A DNA stretch of 64,000 nucleotides. Origin: Paenibacillus elgii NBRC 100335. GTDB taxonomy: Bacteria; Bacillota; Bacilli; Paenibacillales; NBRC-103111. Made by a program: the position numbers and the translations under genes. The stretch is from positions 62,001 through 126,000 of the forward strand of contig NZ_BIMB01000007.1 of NCBI RefSeq assembly GCF_004000865.1, written 5' to 3'. Shown one piece after another: positions 35,328 to 44,647 of the stretch. Under the pieces are notes generated by a model. That model saw only the letters and a program-made list of their open reading frames with translations. It was not told the origin of the DNA and ran no database searches. The first letter of the stretch is position 1, and the number at the start of each line of letters is the position of its first letter.

Positions 35328-37133
35328 TCAGTAGACATCTCGCTGATAACGTTTGTCCTGTTGCAATCGTGCCAAATACTCCGCAGCAGCCTCTGAGCTA
35401 AGCCCGCCCTCCCGCTCGATAATGGTAACGAGAGCGGCATGAACGTCATGCGCCATATGCTTTTCGTCTCCGCACACGTAGATGACGGCGCCTTCCTCCA
35501 GCCATTGATACAATTCCTTGCCGTGTTCAAGAAGGCGGTGCTGTACATAGACCTTCTCATCCGTATCGCGGGAGAACGCGACATCCATGCGGGTCAGCAC
35601 GCCATCCTTCAGCCAGCGCTGCCACTCGACCTGATAGAGGAAATCCGTGGAGAAATGGCGGTCGCCAAAAAACAGCCACGTCTTGCCCTGTGCCCCGGTT
35701 TCTTCCCGTTCGCCCAGGAAAGCCCGGAACGGAGCAGCGCCTGTGCCGGGTCCGATCATGATGACTGGCGTATCCGGATTTTGCGGAAGCTTGAAGTTCG
35801 GGTTCTGCTGGATAAATACCGGCAGCGAATCGCCCAGCTCCAGATGCTCGGCGAGATAAGTCGAGCATACACCGTATCGCTCTCGTCCGTGCGCTTCGTA
35901 TTGTACCTTGCGGACCGTGAGATGCACCTCGTCCGGGTACGCCTTCGGACTGCTGGATATGGAATAAAGACGCGGCGGCAGCTTGCGAAGAATCGATACA
36001 AACTCCTTGCCCGATACTCCTTTAAGCTGATAATCCTGCACCAGATCCAGCAAATCCCGATTTTTGATATACGCTCGAAGCTCCTGCTCGTGCCCCGGCG
36101 CAAGCAGCTCCTGCAGACCGCTGTCCGGGAACAGAGCCGCCGCTTGCTCCAACAGGGGCTTTGTCAGAACCGTAATTTCATAATAGCTTGTCAAAGCTTC
36201 AAGCAGCGGGCGCTCGTTGCCGTTTTTATCGACCGGAACGAGCTCCTCCCGGTTCCCATCCAGCGCCTGAATCAGTTCATCGACAAGTCTGGGATGATTG
36301 TTCGGATACACGCCCAAGCTGTCGCCCGGCTCGTACTGGAGATTGGACCCTTCCAGCGAAATCTCCAGGTGACGCGTTTCCCGATCCGATCCACGGCCGT
36401 TCAGATTCAAATTTTCAAGCACTGCGGCTTGAAACGGATTCGACCTCGAATATTCCGTCTGCTGCGTCTCGCTCCGGACTGCTGCGCCACCGCCGCTTCC
36501 CAAGGACGTGGCCGCCGAAGCCTCGTTCAGAGAAGCCAAGATACGCTCCATCCACTCCGCCGCGGAATCCTCAAAATCGACATCGCAGTCGACGCGTGCG
36601 GCAAGCCTTTTGCCTCCGAGCTCCTCAAGGCGCTTGTCGAAGTCCTTGCCCGTCTGGCAGAAAAATTCATACGAAGTGTCCCCCAAAGCCAATACGGAAA
36701 ACCGCAAGCCTTCCAATTGCGGCGCTCGCTTGCTGTGCAGAAATTCATAGAAAGACAGCGCATTGTCCGGCGGCTCGCCTTCCCCGTGCGTGCTCACCAA
36801 GATGAGCAGGTTTTCAACCTTCTTTAACGTATTCGGTTTGAAATCGCTCATGGAGGAAAGCGTCGGCTGGAGGCCCTGCTCCTTCAACTTCTCGCTCAAC
36901 TTCTTGGCCAGCTTCTGGCTGTTCCCGGTCTGGGACCCGAACAGCACCGTGACCTCTTTGGAGAGGACCGGTTGGTTCGCGGCCGGCGCAGCCGTCGAAG
37001 CCTCGGTTTTGTGCAAAGCCGTCAAATAGCCGCTCAGCCAAATTTTCTGTACTTCCGTCAGCGTAGGCAGCAAACGGTTGAGAAGCTCTACCTGCTCTTG
37101 ATTAAAAGGACTGTTCATCACCTGTAATATCAA
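35328..37133 (-). CDS. cysJ: Sulfite reductase flavoprotein (alpha) subunit
   Basis: About 601 residues. Domains in order: flavodoxin-like FMN domain ([21 protein letters not shown]), FAD domain ([14 protein letters not shown]), and NADPH domain ([10 protein letters not shown], ending R-Y-Q-R-D-V-Y). It passes electrons from NADPH through FAD and FMN to CysI. A TTG start at 37133 is chosen: GAGGTG lies seven bases upstream and the resulting [12 protein letters not shown] opening lines up with the B. subtilis protein. The ATG 15 bases downstream has its site fused to the codon. Confidence 0.96.
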   Translation of the reverse strand: MILQVMNSPFNQEQVELLNRLLPTLTEVQKIWLSGYLTALHKTEASTAAPAANQPVLSKEVTVLFGSQTGNSQKLAKKLSEKLKEQGLQPTLSSMSDFKPNTLKKVENLLILVSTHGEGEPPDNALSFYEFLHSKRAPQLEGLRFSVLALGDTSYEFFCQTGKDFDKRLEELGGKRLAARVDCDVDFEDSAAEWMERILASLNEASAATSLGSGGGAAVRSETQQTEYSRSNPFQAAVLENLNLNGRGSDRETRHLEISLEGSNLQYEPGDSLGVYPNNHPRLVDELIQALDGNREELVPVDKNGNERPLLEALTSYYEITVLTKPLLEQAAALFPDSGLQELLAPGHEQELRAYIKNRDLLDLVQDYQLKGVSGKEFVSILRKLPPRLYSISSSPKAYPDEVHLTVRKVQYEAHGRERYGVCSTYLAEHLELGDSLPVFIQQNPNFKLPQNPDTPVIMIGPGTGAAPFRAFLGEREETGAQGKTWLFFGDRHFSTDFLYQVEWQRWLKDGVLTRMDVAFSRDTDEKVYVQHRLLEHGKELYQWLEEGAVIYVCGDEKHMAHDVHAALVTIIEREGGLSSEAAAEYLARLQQDKRYQRDVY

Positions 37134-37310
37134 CAATATGCACCTCGCATAGGATGAAAATAATTCCTAGTATTCTTATATAATTAATTTTATCTTATCT
37201 CCAACCTATCACAGCCGGGTAAACGGATCAATTAAAAGGATTTTATAGCTTTTATTAGTTTTGCTGATAAATCGCCAACGTTACCGGATGAAAAATTAAT
37301 ATTGCCCAAT

Positions 37311-37335
37311 AAACCAATATCCGATATATTGGTTT
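37311..37335 (+). promoter_or_regulatory. Palindromic operator abutting the GntR start codon
   Basis: AAACCAATAT-ccgat-ATATTGGTTT, a perfect 10-bp inverted repeat that ends one base before the ATG at 37337 and occupies the place of a ribosome site. It is the likely self-operator of the GntR protein. Confidence 0.7.
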
Positions 37336-37336
37336 T

Positions 37337-38002
37337 ATGAAAAAAGATCAGATTCAACCCATTCAACGGCAGTCGTTTAGAGATGAAGTCTATCAAACTT
37401 TAAAAAAGTGGATTATCACCCTGGAATTGCATCCCGGAGAACGCTTGAGCGACAAAGAATTGGCGGAGAAATTCGGCATTAGCCGCACGCCGGTCAGGGA
37501 AGCGCTCAAAAGGCTGGAGGACGAAGGTCTGGTCGCATCCCTTCCGGGATCGTCCACTTATGTAACGCCATTACATGTAACGGAGGCGAAGCACGCGTTT
37601 ACGGTAGTTGCCGTCTTGCACGCTTTGGCTACAAAACTCGCATGTCCTATTTTAAATGAATCTGATCTTCAGACACTAGAAGCAAGCAATAACGCCTTAC
37701 AGCTTGCGATTGAACAAGGCGACGTGATTCAGGCCATCGAGGCGGATACGCATTTTCACAAGGTATTCTTGGACGCGGCGGGGAACCCTGAGATCGTTCT
37801 GGCGCTAGAACGCAGCATCCCCAAAATTCAACGACTGGAGATTTCCCAATTCAATACCCTGAAAGGGTTGAATTCCGTGGAGCAGCACAATCACATTATG
37901 GCCGCCTGCCACAATGGGGAGTGTGAAAAGGCTGCCCGTCTTGTCGAAGAAAACTGGCTAAGTCTCGGCGAGCTGCTAACCCAACCCACGGAACCGAGGT
38001 GA
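37337..38002 (+). CDS. GntR-family (FCD-type) regulator
   Basis: 221 residues. N-terminal winged helix (L-H-P-G-E-R-L-S-D-K-E-L-A-E-K-F-G-I-S-R-T-P-V-R-E-A-L-K-R-L) is standard. The C-terminal FCD helical domain carries the metal-binding D-T-H-F-H and later H-N-H-I histidines, so an organic acid or metal-assisted ligand is expected. No Shine-Dalgarno is visible before the ATG, where an operator-like palindrome sits instead; the mRNA may be nearly leaderless. The EmrE-family gene starts 6 bp after its stop, so the regulator probably controls that permease. It is divergent from cysJ. Confidence 0.9.
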   Translation: MKKDQIQPIQRQSFRDEVYQTLKKWIITLELHPGERLSDKELAEKFGISRTPVREALKRLEDEGLVASLPGSSTYVTPLHVTEAKHAFTVVAVLHALATKLACPILNESDLQTLEASNNALQLAIEQGDVIQAIEADTHFHKVFLDAAGNPEIVLALERSIPKIQRLEISQFNTLKGLNSVEQHNHIMAACHNGECEKAARLVEENWLSLGELLTQPTEPR

Positions 38003-38008
38003 GCCCCG

Positions 38009-38992
38009 TTGAAGCCCATTATGATCGGTATAGGTTCGGCCTTCTTTTTTGCTTTTACCTTTGTTCTCAATGCTTCGATGGAGCTGTCCGGCGGGAGTTG
38101 GATTTGGAGCGCCGCGCTGCGCTATCTCTTCATGGTTCCGCTGCTCTTGGGCGTGGTACTGGCTCGCAAAAACCTGCGTCCGCTCTTACATGAAATGAGA
38201 AAACAACCCGGAACGTGGCTATGGTGGGGCACGGTGGGATTCGGGTTATTTTATGCTCCCTTATGCTTCGCAGCCGCATATTCGCCCGGCTGGCTGATTG
38301 CCGGCACATGGCAAGTCACGATTATCTCGGGCACTTTGCTTGCACCGTTATTTTGGGAAACGGTCTCAACCGACAAAGGACCCATGCAAGCCCGGGGAAA
38401 AATTCCCGTTAAGGGTCTGATCATGTCGCTTCTCATCCTGCTTGGGATTATTCTCATGCAGATCGAACATGCCAAGAGCCTTTCCTTGGAAAGCCTATTG
38501 CTCGGCATAATCCCTGTGCTGATCGCGTCGTTTGCCTATCCTTTGGGCAATCGGAAAATGATGGAGCTCTGCGAAGGGCGATTGGATACGTTTCAGAGGG
38601 TATTGGGCATGACGATTGCAAGTCTGCCTTTCTGGCTGGTCCTTTCCTTGTACGGCTTATCTACTGTAGGATTGCCGAGCAAGGAGCAGAGCTTTCAAGC
38701 GTTGCTGGTCGCCCTGTTTTCCGGCGTCGTGGCCACCGTCCTCTTCTTCAAAGCGACGGATATGGTGCGGGGAAATATGCGGAAGCTGGCTTCGGTCGAA
38801 GCCACGCAGTCGATGGAAGTCCTATTCGCCTTAGCCGGGGAGCTGCTGTTTTTGTCGATCCCCCTTCCTTCGCTTTTATCCTGGTGCGGGATGATTGTCG
38901 TCGTTCTCGGCATGATTTTGCATAGTTATGTGGCGAATAAACAAGAGGAGAGTCAGTTGAAACCGTCAGCCGCGCTGAACGAAAGAGTATAA
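38009..38992 (+). CDS. EmrE-family (PF13536-type) multidrug efflux/DMT permease
   Basis: 327 residues with about ten hydrophobic helices. The opening P-I-M-I-G-I-G-S-A-F-F-F-A-F-T-F-V-L-N and the mid-protein F-A-Y-P-L-G-N-R-K-M-M match the putative multidrug efflux EmrE-like group within the DMT superfamily. The TTG at 38009 is used because AGGTGAG, inside the end of the GntR gene, sits about six bases before it; an ATG comes four codons later. Substrate unknown. In operon with the GntR regulator. Confidence 0.88.
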   Translation: MKPIMIGIGSAFFFAFTFVLNASMELSGGSWIWSAALRYLFMVPLLLGVVLARKNLRPLLHEMRKQPGTWLWWGTVGFGLFYAPLCFAAAYSPGWLIAGTWQVTIISGTLLAPLFWETVSTDKGPMQARGKIPVKGLIMSLLILLGIILMQIEHAKSLSLESLLLGIIPVLIASFAYPLGNRKMMELCEGRLDTFQRVLGMTIASLPFWLVLSLYGLSTVGLPSKEQSFQALLVALFSGVVATVLFFKATDMVRGNMRKLASVEATQSMEVLFALAGELLFLSIPLPSLLSWCGMIVVVLGMILHSYVANKQEESQLKPSAALNERV

Positions 38993-39039
38993 AAATATCG
39001 CCGTCCAACTCCGACAGAGGTGTGAACGGCGATATTTTT
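38991..39039. terminator. Strong bidirectional terminator
   Basis: Perfect 14-bp stem AAAAATATCGCCGT (38991-39004) with ACGGCGATATTTTT (39026-39039); A/T tails give T-runs on both strands. It overlaps the stop of the permease gene by two bases. Confidence 0.88.
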
Positions 39040-39058
39040 AATTCATCCCATCGCATAG

Positions 39059-39499
39059 CTAGGAGGTCATTTCTTCCAGCAGCTTGCCTAACCGGTCGAG
39101 GTTCTGTTCATTAGCTTCCATACAGAATGTCTTGACTTGTTCGAATTCCTCGGTTAGCTTGAAAAGCTGACGGAACGTAACTTTGGTACGGCCTTCCAGG
39201 TTCTCGAAAGTACCCGTTAACCGAAATTCGTGACCGGATAGATGGTCAATCACGATCCGCTCAAACGGAACGATCTCAACAAAGACGTTATGGTTCGGGT
39301 AATCCGTACCGTCCGGTCCATGCATGGTGAGTCGCCACGTGCCGCCCGGCCTGATATCGCACTCGTGAAATGTATTCGTGAAGCCATGCGGCCCCCACCA
39401 ACGAGCGAGCAAATCAGGGGTTGTCCAAGCCCGAAATACAAGCTCCGGCGGTACATCGAACTCGCGTGTGGAAATAAGTTCATTTTTCCCCATGCTCAT
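39059..39499 (-). CDS. SRPBCC (AHSA1-type) protein, second of pair
   Basis: 146 residues from the ATG at 39499, about seven bases after GAGGGG. The START-like fold is marked by R-E-F-D-V-P-P-E-L-V-F-R-A-W, then W-W-G-P-H-G-F-T-N and G-G-T-W-R-L-T-M-H-G-P-D-G. AHSA1-like proteins bind hydrophobic ligands in a deep cavity. Its start overlaps the end of the upstream SRPBCC gene by 20 bp, so translation is coupled. The three genes 40444-39059 form one MerR-led operon. Confidence 0.9.
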   Translation of the reverse strand: MSMGKNELISTREFDVPPELVFRAWTTPDLLARWWGPHGFTNTFHECDIRPGGTWRLTMHGPDGTDYPNHNVFVEIVPFERIVIDHLSGHEFRLTGTFENLEGRTKVTFRQLFKLTEEFEQVKTFCMEANEQNLDRLGKLLEEMTS

Positions 39500-39944
39500 G
39501 ATCATTCCCCTCTTCAAAGACCTTGCCAAGCGCGTCCAGCATGAGATTGGTACCGTGCTCCCGTATTTCCGGCGTATCGTGCCCGTCAAAGAATGCTCCT
39601 TGCTCCGTAAAAATGAGCTTCGTGCCGCCCTCCAGCTTGATCAGTTCAACCGTTGTATTCGAGACGGAGACGCGTGTGCTGCCGGAATCCAGGGTGTACG
39701 TATAGACAATGCGCTGCTCCGGAACAATTTCCTGGTAACTGGCGTCGAACGTAAAGACCGGCCCTTCCGGCGGCCCGCCACTGCTGTACTCGCGCCCGCC
39801 AACCCGAAAGTCGAAGATCTCCGGCTTCGAAAACCACTTGGCTTTGGCAACCGGGTCAGCCCAGGCTTGGTAAACCCGCTCCGGCGAGGCGGCATAAGTC
39901 CGCTCGACGACGAAGGTCGCATGCTTAACAAATCGTTCATTCAT
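39480..39944 (-). CDS. SRPBCC (AHSA1-type) protein, first of pair
   Basis: 154 residues. Family marks: F-V-V-E-R-T-Y-A-A-S-P-E-R-V-Y-Q-A-W, K-W-F-S-K-P, then T-E-Q-G-A-F-F-D-G. About one quarter of positions appear shared with the downstream SRPBCC protein. The ATG at 39944 follows AGGAGGAAA and overlaps the MerR stop by 4 bp (ATGA). Probably a ligand carrier or small-molecule modifier controlled by the MerR protein. Confidence 0.9.
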   Translation of the reverse strand: MNERFVKHATFVVERTYAASPERVYQAWADPVAKAKWFSKPEIFDFRVGGREYSSGGPPEGPVFTFDASYQEIVPEQRIVYTYTLDSGSTRVSVSNTTVELIKLEGGTKLIFTEQGAFFDGHDTPEIREHGTNLMLDALGKVFEEGNDHEHGEK

Positions 39945-40444
39945 TGATTTTCCTCCTTAGGTTTCGGCATTGTCTCCTCGGCAAGAAAGTCCCCCAACAG
40001 ATCCAGGTTTCGCTCCCAAATCGTTTGCCGCTCAATGACCAGCTTCTCGAATGACATTTTCATCGCTTGCAGAAGGCTCGTGAAATCTTCCACCGTTAAT
40101 TGCGCCTTACCCTGCATAAGCTTGGATACATGTTCGAGCTGCTCCAATAGTTTCTGCTGCAGCTTGATCTGCTCTTTGACTCGGTTGATCTGCAAGTTGA
40201 CGATCTCAAGCGGACTGATTTGCCTGCCGGTCAAAACCGATTTAATCTCTTCGAGAGATAACCCCAGCTCTTTAAGCGATAAAATCTGGTGCAAACGCGA
40301 CAGGTCCGATTCATTGTACAGCCTGTGGCCGGATTCCGTATGTTCCGACGGGGAGAACAGCCCGATTTGATCATAAAAACGCAAGGTTCGTACGGTAAGC
40401 CCCGTCAGATTGGCGATGTCTCCGATCTTCCAATAGCTCTTCAT
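39941..40444 (-). CDS. MerR-family regulator
   Basis: 167 residues. The winged helix (W-K-I-G-D-I-A-N-L-T-G-L-T-V-R-T-L-R-F-Y-D-Q-I-G-L-F) is followed by R-L-Y-N-E-S-D-L-S-R-L and a coiled dimer helix. The ~90-residue C-terminal part is helical and has no metal-binding cysteines, so an organic ligand is more likely; similar to TipA_S/YdfL-like short forms. It leads an operon with two SRPBCC genes and sits behind a 19-bp-spacer promoter with a perfect palindrome, i.e. it should activate its own operon. Confidence 0.92.
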   Translation of the reverse strand: MKSYWKIGDIANLTGLTVRTLRFYDQIGLFSPSEHTESGHRLYNESDLSRLHQILSLKELGLSLEEIKSVLTGRQISPLEIVNLQINRVKEQIKLQQKLLEQLEHVSKLMQGKAQLTVEDFTSLLQAMKMSFEKLVIERQTIWERNLDLLGDFLAEETMPKPKEENQ

Positions 40445-40488
40445 TCATCATCTCCACTCTTTGGCGCTAGCTTTATACCGGTAGCTTC

Positions 40489-40519
40489 ATTATAAAACCT
40501 TACGTTACGTAAGGTGCAA
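40489..40519 (-). promoter_or_regulatory. MerR-type promoter with 19-bp spacer and 19-bp palindrome
   Basis: Reverse strand TTGCAC (40519-40514), 19 bases, TATAAT (40494-40489). The spacer is almost filled by ACCTTACGT-a-ACGTAAGGT (40497-40515 on the forward strand), a perfect palindrome. Overlong spacers with a central dyad are the hallmark of MerR-activated promoters. Confidence 0.88.
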
Positions 40520-40535
40520 GTATAATTGTGCCGTT

Positions 40536-40664
40536 CTATCGTAAATTTTTTTGCGGTTCATCGGCGAAAACGATTCCAAAATTATCCAAAAACAAACCGA
40601 CGGAAGCTGGCGGCACATCGTAGACCACCCGTTTGGCGCAGACTTGTTGGACAGCGTAAAAACG
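40536..40664 (-). pseudogene. Possible 3' remnant of a lost gene
   Basis: In one reverse frame about 42 codons read like the end of a protein (R-V-V-Y-D-V-P-P-A-S-V-G-L-F-L-D-N-F-G, ending E-P-Q-K-N-L-R-stop) with a stop just upstream and no start. The V-Y-D-V-P segment recalls ends of DUF4352-like secreted proteins, but the match is weak. Confidence 0.3.
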
Positions 40665-40737
40665 ACATCACGATCCGCCTTATCTGAAGCCGGGTAGATC
40701 ATGATGCCGTTCAAATCACTTCATTCGTATGGCCCGC

Positions 40738-42591
40738 CTAAACGACAAGTCCTTCCTCCTGCGCTTTCCTCACCGCGTCTTCCCGGTTATTCACGCCCAG
40801 CTTGGCATAAATCATCGTAGTGCAATTACGAACGGTACCTTCGGAAAGAAATATTTTTTCCGCGATCGCTTTTATGCGAAGCCCCTTCACTAGGGATGCC
40901 AGAATTCCCCGCTCACGCTCCGTCAACCCGTAAGGGCAAACGCGTCCTTGCAATTTACGCAGTCCATCCAGTTCTTCCTGCTGCACCTTCATCTCTTTGA
41001 AGAGGACATCTGCGATGGACTGGGTAATCAGCGTTTCCCCTTGGTGGACGACCCTTATCGCCTCCACTAACTCAATAGGGGAAACGGATTTCAACAAGTA
41101 ACCGTTGGCGCCGTTCTTGAGCGTATCGGCGGCCTGCGAAGCCTCTTCGATGGTTGTCACCATAATAACGCGTAAGGCGGGCCATCGTTCGCGTATCGCT
41201 CGCAGCGTACTCGGTCCGTCCAATACAGGCATTCGGACGTCCAGCAGCACCACATCGGGATTCACGTTTGGAATCATGTCGAGCGCTTCCTGCCCGTTTC
41301 CGGCGAGCCCAACGACTTGCATATCCTGCTGTTGTTGTAAGATCAGCTGCAAGCTTTCTCTGATGATCGGCTGGTCGTCAACGAGAAGTATGCGAATGCT
41401 TGCTGCTTGTGGAAGAACCGCCTGATGAGGCAGGCAGCAAATAACCGCTACACCTCCTTCATCCAGACAATGAAGAGATAAATATCCATCAAGGGCTTCA
41501 AGCCGCTCTTTCATCGATTGCAACCCGAATCCGAATTCAATTTCCTTGTTTCCATTCCCGTTATCTTCAACCTGCATTCGGATTTGGGCTTCTTCAAAGT
41601 ACAATCCCACCTGTATAAGTGAAGCACCGCCGTGGCGCACGGCATTGGTCAGCGCTTCCTGCAAGCAGCGATACAGGGGCAGCTTCCGGGACCGACTTAA
41701 TTCATACTCCTTGCCGTAGATGCGCAGCTTGACGATCACCCCGGTTGACTGTTGAAATTGCTCGATCAATTCGCGAAACGAGGACTCCAAGGTCGTTAAC
41801 GATTCCCCGGTGGTTTGCGCCCAATTGTGAACGATTCCCCTGGTTTCATTCAAACCGCGGCGCGCCATGTGAAGCAGGGTGTCCAGTCGCTTCACTTCGG
41901 TATCGGGCAAGCGAGGCCGAAGCGTCTCCATGCCCATAATTAGCGATGTCATCGTGTGTCCGATCGTGTCGTGCAGCTCTCTGGATATCTTGTCTCTCTC
42001 CTCAAGCAGCGTTATTTGCTCCACTCGACTCGCATATTGCTCCAAAATTTGGTTCTGTTCCTTAATGATCAGGCTCTGCTTTTGCGTACGGACCAACAAT
42101 TGAAAGCCGAAGCCGCACCCGTACATTCCCAAATGGTACAAGATGGCTTGAAAAGCGATGCCATCGAAATCCAAACGAGCGGTATTCCATGCGAGAAAGG
42201 GAACAAGAAGAATCGTAGCAGGCCCCGTCCAGCGGTATGTTCGTTCCGTGCTATGGAATCCCACGACAAAGACGATGATCACAAACTGCCATTGGGTCGC
42301 TTCAAAATAGTAGTTTATAGCAATGTAAAGGCTCCCGCTCAGCGCGATCTCAGCAATCAAATAAGCGCTGGTGGAATACCGGTAAAACCAATAAGGAATA
42401 ACAAACGCAAGAACCGAAACGAATAGCACCGCCATTACAGGGTACGGCAAACGGTCGTGATATCGAACAAGCCCGATGACAATCGTGATCCACCACATGA
42501 AGCGGATCGTGAAAATGATCCAATCGAACCATGCCCATCGGTTGGCCAATGTCAGCAGGATGAACACCTCTTTTCCGGATTTAACTGTCAA
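40738..42591 (-). CDS. Membrane histidine kinase fused to a LuxR-type response regulator (copy 2)
   Basis: Up to 617 residues with the same order as the protein at 14406-16199: membrane helices (about 24-165), HisKA_3 with H207 in E-L-H-D-T-I-G-H, HATPase (N-A-V-R-H-G, E-D-N-G-N-G), receiver (L-L-V-D-D-Q-P) with D451 and K501, LuxR helix-turn-helix (G-L-T-E-R-E-R-G-I-L, S-E-G-T-V-R-N). Key motifs of the two are nearly the same, so they are paralogues. The start is unclear: TTG 42591 lies right at a TATAAT box (42599-42594) and GTG 42567 or a CTG near 42558 fit alignment with copy 1 better. Divergent from serine hydrolase 2. Confidence 0.9.
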   Translation of the reverse strand: MTVKSGKEVFILLTLANRWAWFDWIIFTIRFMWWITIVIGLVRYHDRLPYPVMAVLFVSVLAFVIPYWFYRYSTSAYLIAEIALSGSLYIAINYYFEATQWQFVIIVFVVGFHSTERTYRWTGPATILLVPFLAWNTARLDFDGIAFQAILYHLGMYGCGFGFQLLVRTQKQSLIIKEQNQILEQYASRVEQITLLEERDKISRELHDTIGHTMTSLIMGMETLRPRLPDTEVKRLDTLLHMARRGLNETRGIVHNWAQTTGESLTTLESSFRELIEQFQQSTGVIVKLRIYGKEYELSRSRKLPLYRCLQEALTNAVRHGGASLIQVGLYFEEAQIRMQVEDNGNGNKEIEFGFGLQSMKERLEALDGYLSLHCLDEGGVAVICCLPHQAVLPQAASIRILLVDDQPIIRESLQLILQQQQDMQVVGLAGNGQEALDMIPNVNPDVVLLDVRMPVLDGPSTLRAIRERWPALRVIMVTTIEEASQAADTLKNGANGYLLKSVSPIELVEAIRVVHQGETLITQSIADVLFKEMKVQQEELDGLRKLQGRVCPYGLTERERGILASLVKGLRIKAIAEKIFLSEGTVRNCTTMIYAKLGVNNREDAVRKAQEEGLVV

Positions 42592-42733
42592 CCATTATAG
42601 CATGCGCCTCCACGAAGCGATATCACGAATACGAATGACAATGTACAACTTCCCAAAATGACAGGTTCGACCTCATACTCAGCCTTATCGCTATAGCCTG
42701 GCGATATCCATCGCTCAAAAACGAAAGGTGAAG

Positions 42734-44632
42734 ATGATGAATATGTCGGATACACGGAAATGGTTGGCTGCTCTACTCGCTTCTTGCTTGTTATTCCTAT
42801 TGTGCATGCCACATGCTAATGCGAATGAGGCTTCGCCGTTCTCCGCAGAAGCGTTGGAACAATTGATTGATCCTCTCATGAAGGAGGAAATGAGCAAGCT
42901 TCATATTCCCGGCGCATCGGTTGTCATTACACAAGGCGAACGCATCATGTATAGCAAAGGGTACGGCTTCGCCGATCTGGAACAACAGGTGCCCGTTAAC
43001 CCGGCAAGCACGCTGTTTCGGCTAGGCTCCTTAACCAAATCCCTCACCGCTACGGCGGCTATGCAACTGGTCGAGGAGGGAAAGCTCTCGTTGCATGACG
43101 ATATCAATGCAGCTCTGAAGGATTACCAGGTAAATGGAAAGTACGGCCCAATTACACTCCATCACCTGCTCACGCATACGGCAGGTCTGGATGTAATCAT
43201 GTATGAAAGAGATAATCGCCAAGGATTGACCCCGCAATGGTCGACGGATACGGTCCGGACGTATTTGGAGAGGCAGCCGACGGTGTTTGCCCCCGGAAGT
43301 AAATTCCTATACAGCAATGCCGGGATAGGGCTTGTGGGAAGTGTGATCGAACAAGTATCCGGATATCCCTTGAATGATTACATGCGGGAACGCTTGTTCC
43401 AGCCACTCGGCATGAGCAGCGCGAACTTGAATCTCCCGCAGGATCGGACCAAGTTGGCCAAGAGCTATACTTATACGGATAACGGTTATCAAGTGGTTCC
43501 TTATTCCGGAATTCATTTTCCCGGAGCAGGAGCCGTCAATATGACGCCGAATGACTTCGCCCCCTACATGATCGCACATTTGTCCAACGGCTATTTCCAC
43601 GGTCAGTCCTTGCTTAAACCGGAGACGGTCCGGATGATGCATGCGAAGCAATTCTCTTCTCATGAACGCATGTATGGGATTGGGTATGGTTTTTTTCGGT
43701 CGGAGACGGCGAATGGAGTTCCCTACTTGTGGGCGAATGGAGGAATTGACGGATTTAATTCGAAAATGGTGCTCATTCCTTCCCATTCGATCGGTATCTT
43801 CATTACCGCCAACACCGGAGATAGCGGGATGGAAATGCACGGGAAAGTCGTTCACGCCATATCCCAAATGATCGACTCGAAAGTAGCCCGCAAGCCACTT
43901 CCTCCCCTTGAAAGTTCAGGGAGTGCGATCAAGGAACTGGAAGGACGATACGAGCTGCACTTGGCAGCGGAGCATGGCTGGGCCAAGGGACTTCGCTTGC
44001 TAGGCAGCGTACCGTATACGGTTGAAGCAAAAGACGATCGAACCTTAGTGGTGACCGGCTTATTCCAGAACGACGGGCAACAGATGCTCAGGAAAGAGTT
44101 TACCCAAGTAGATGAAAGGTTCTTCCAAGAAGTCGGCGGGGAGGAACAGCTGTACTTTCATAAAGAACAGGGGAGATGGACGCTGACAGGGCCGATGTAC
44201 TTCTCCATCCCGCGCACGGCTTCCTTTGAGTCGGGATCTGTCTTGTTGGCGCTGTATGCGGTACCCGGCATTTTGTTCACGCTTATTCCGCTCCTATGGA
44301 TCGTGAGGTACGCGATACGGCAATGGCGCAAGCAATCGCACAGCATCTCTGTCGTCATTCCAATCATCGCTCTCCTTCAGAGCATATTCTTCATTGTCCA
44401 GTTCATCTATGGGAATGGAGAGATTCTATACGGATACTCGCAGTTCTATCAGGTCGTCGTGGCTTCCATGCCTCTTATTTCGTCGGCCGCGGCTGTTTAT
44501 TTCTTGATTCGAATCTTTACTGCCAAGGAGCTTGACCGATGGAAGACCGTAAACGTTGGGATCGCCGTGCTTACCCTCCTTTATACGGCTTACTTGTTCT
44601 ATTGGAACTTTCTTTCCGTACATTACTCTTAG
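42734..44632 (+). CDS. Membrane-anchored serine hydrolase, class C beta-lactamase fold with C-terminal helices
   Basis: About 632 residues. Signal peptide (hydrophobic 10-26, then A-N-A-N-E). The beta-lactamase-fold domain has S-L-T-K near residue 100 and Y-S-N near 197 (F-L-Y-S-N-A-G-I-G); W-A-N-G-G stands where H-x-G is usual. A beta-rich middle part follows (380-500), then four membrane helices (about 500-632). This layout resembles Bacillus serine hydrolases of the FmtA/PbpE-like type acting on wall peptides or teichoic acids. ATG 42734 or 42737 both fit AAAGGTG. It is divergent from kinase-regulator 2 and 15 bp upstream of the CPBP gene. Confidence 0.88.
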   Translation: MMNMSDTRKWLAALLASCLLFLLCMPHANANEASPFSAEALEQLIDPLMKEEMSKLHIPGASVVITQGERIMYSKGYGFADLEQQVPVNPASTLFRLGSLTKSLTATAAMQLVEEGKLSLHDDINAALKDYQVNGKYGPITLHHLLTHTAGLDVIMYERDNRQGLTPQWSTDTVRTYLERQPTVFAPGSKFLYSNAGIGLVGSVIEQVSGYPLNDYMRERLFQPLGMSSANLNLPQDRTKLAKSYTYTDNGYQVVPYSGIHFPGAGAVNMTPNDFAPYMIAHLSNGYFHGQSLLKPETVRMMHAKQFSSHERMYGIGYGFFRSETANGVPYLWANGGIDGFNSKMVLIPSHSIGIFITANTGDSGMEMHGKVVHAISQMIDSKVARKPLPPLESSGSAIKELEGRYELHLAAEHGWAKGLRLLGSVPYTVEAKDDRTLVVTGLFQNDGQQMLRKEFTQVDERFFQEVGGEEQLYFHKEQGRWTLTGPMYFSIPRTASFESGSVLLALYAVPGILFTLIPLLWIVRYAIRQWRKQSHSISVVIPIIALLQSIFFIVQFIYGNGEILYGYSQFYQVVVASMPLISSAAAVYFLIRIFTAKELDRWKTVNVGIAVLTLLYTAYLFYWNFLSVHYS

Positions 44633-44647
44633 GATTAGGAGGCTATA

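Noticed and set aside
33565..36827. Long forward-strand open frames opposite cysI and cysJ (up to 462 codons)
   Set aside because: They are antisense shadows of clearly conserved sulfite reductase genes, lack ribosome sites and have no recognisable motifs.
40505..40714. A 69-codon reverse frame upstream of the MerR promoter
   Set aside because: It runs through the MerR promoter palindrome and has no ribosome site; another frame in the same place looks more like a remnant protein end.
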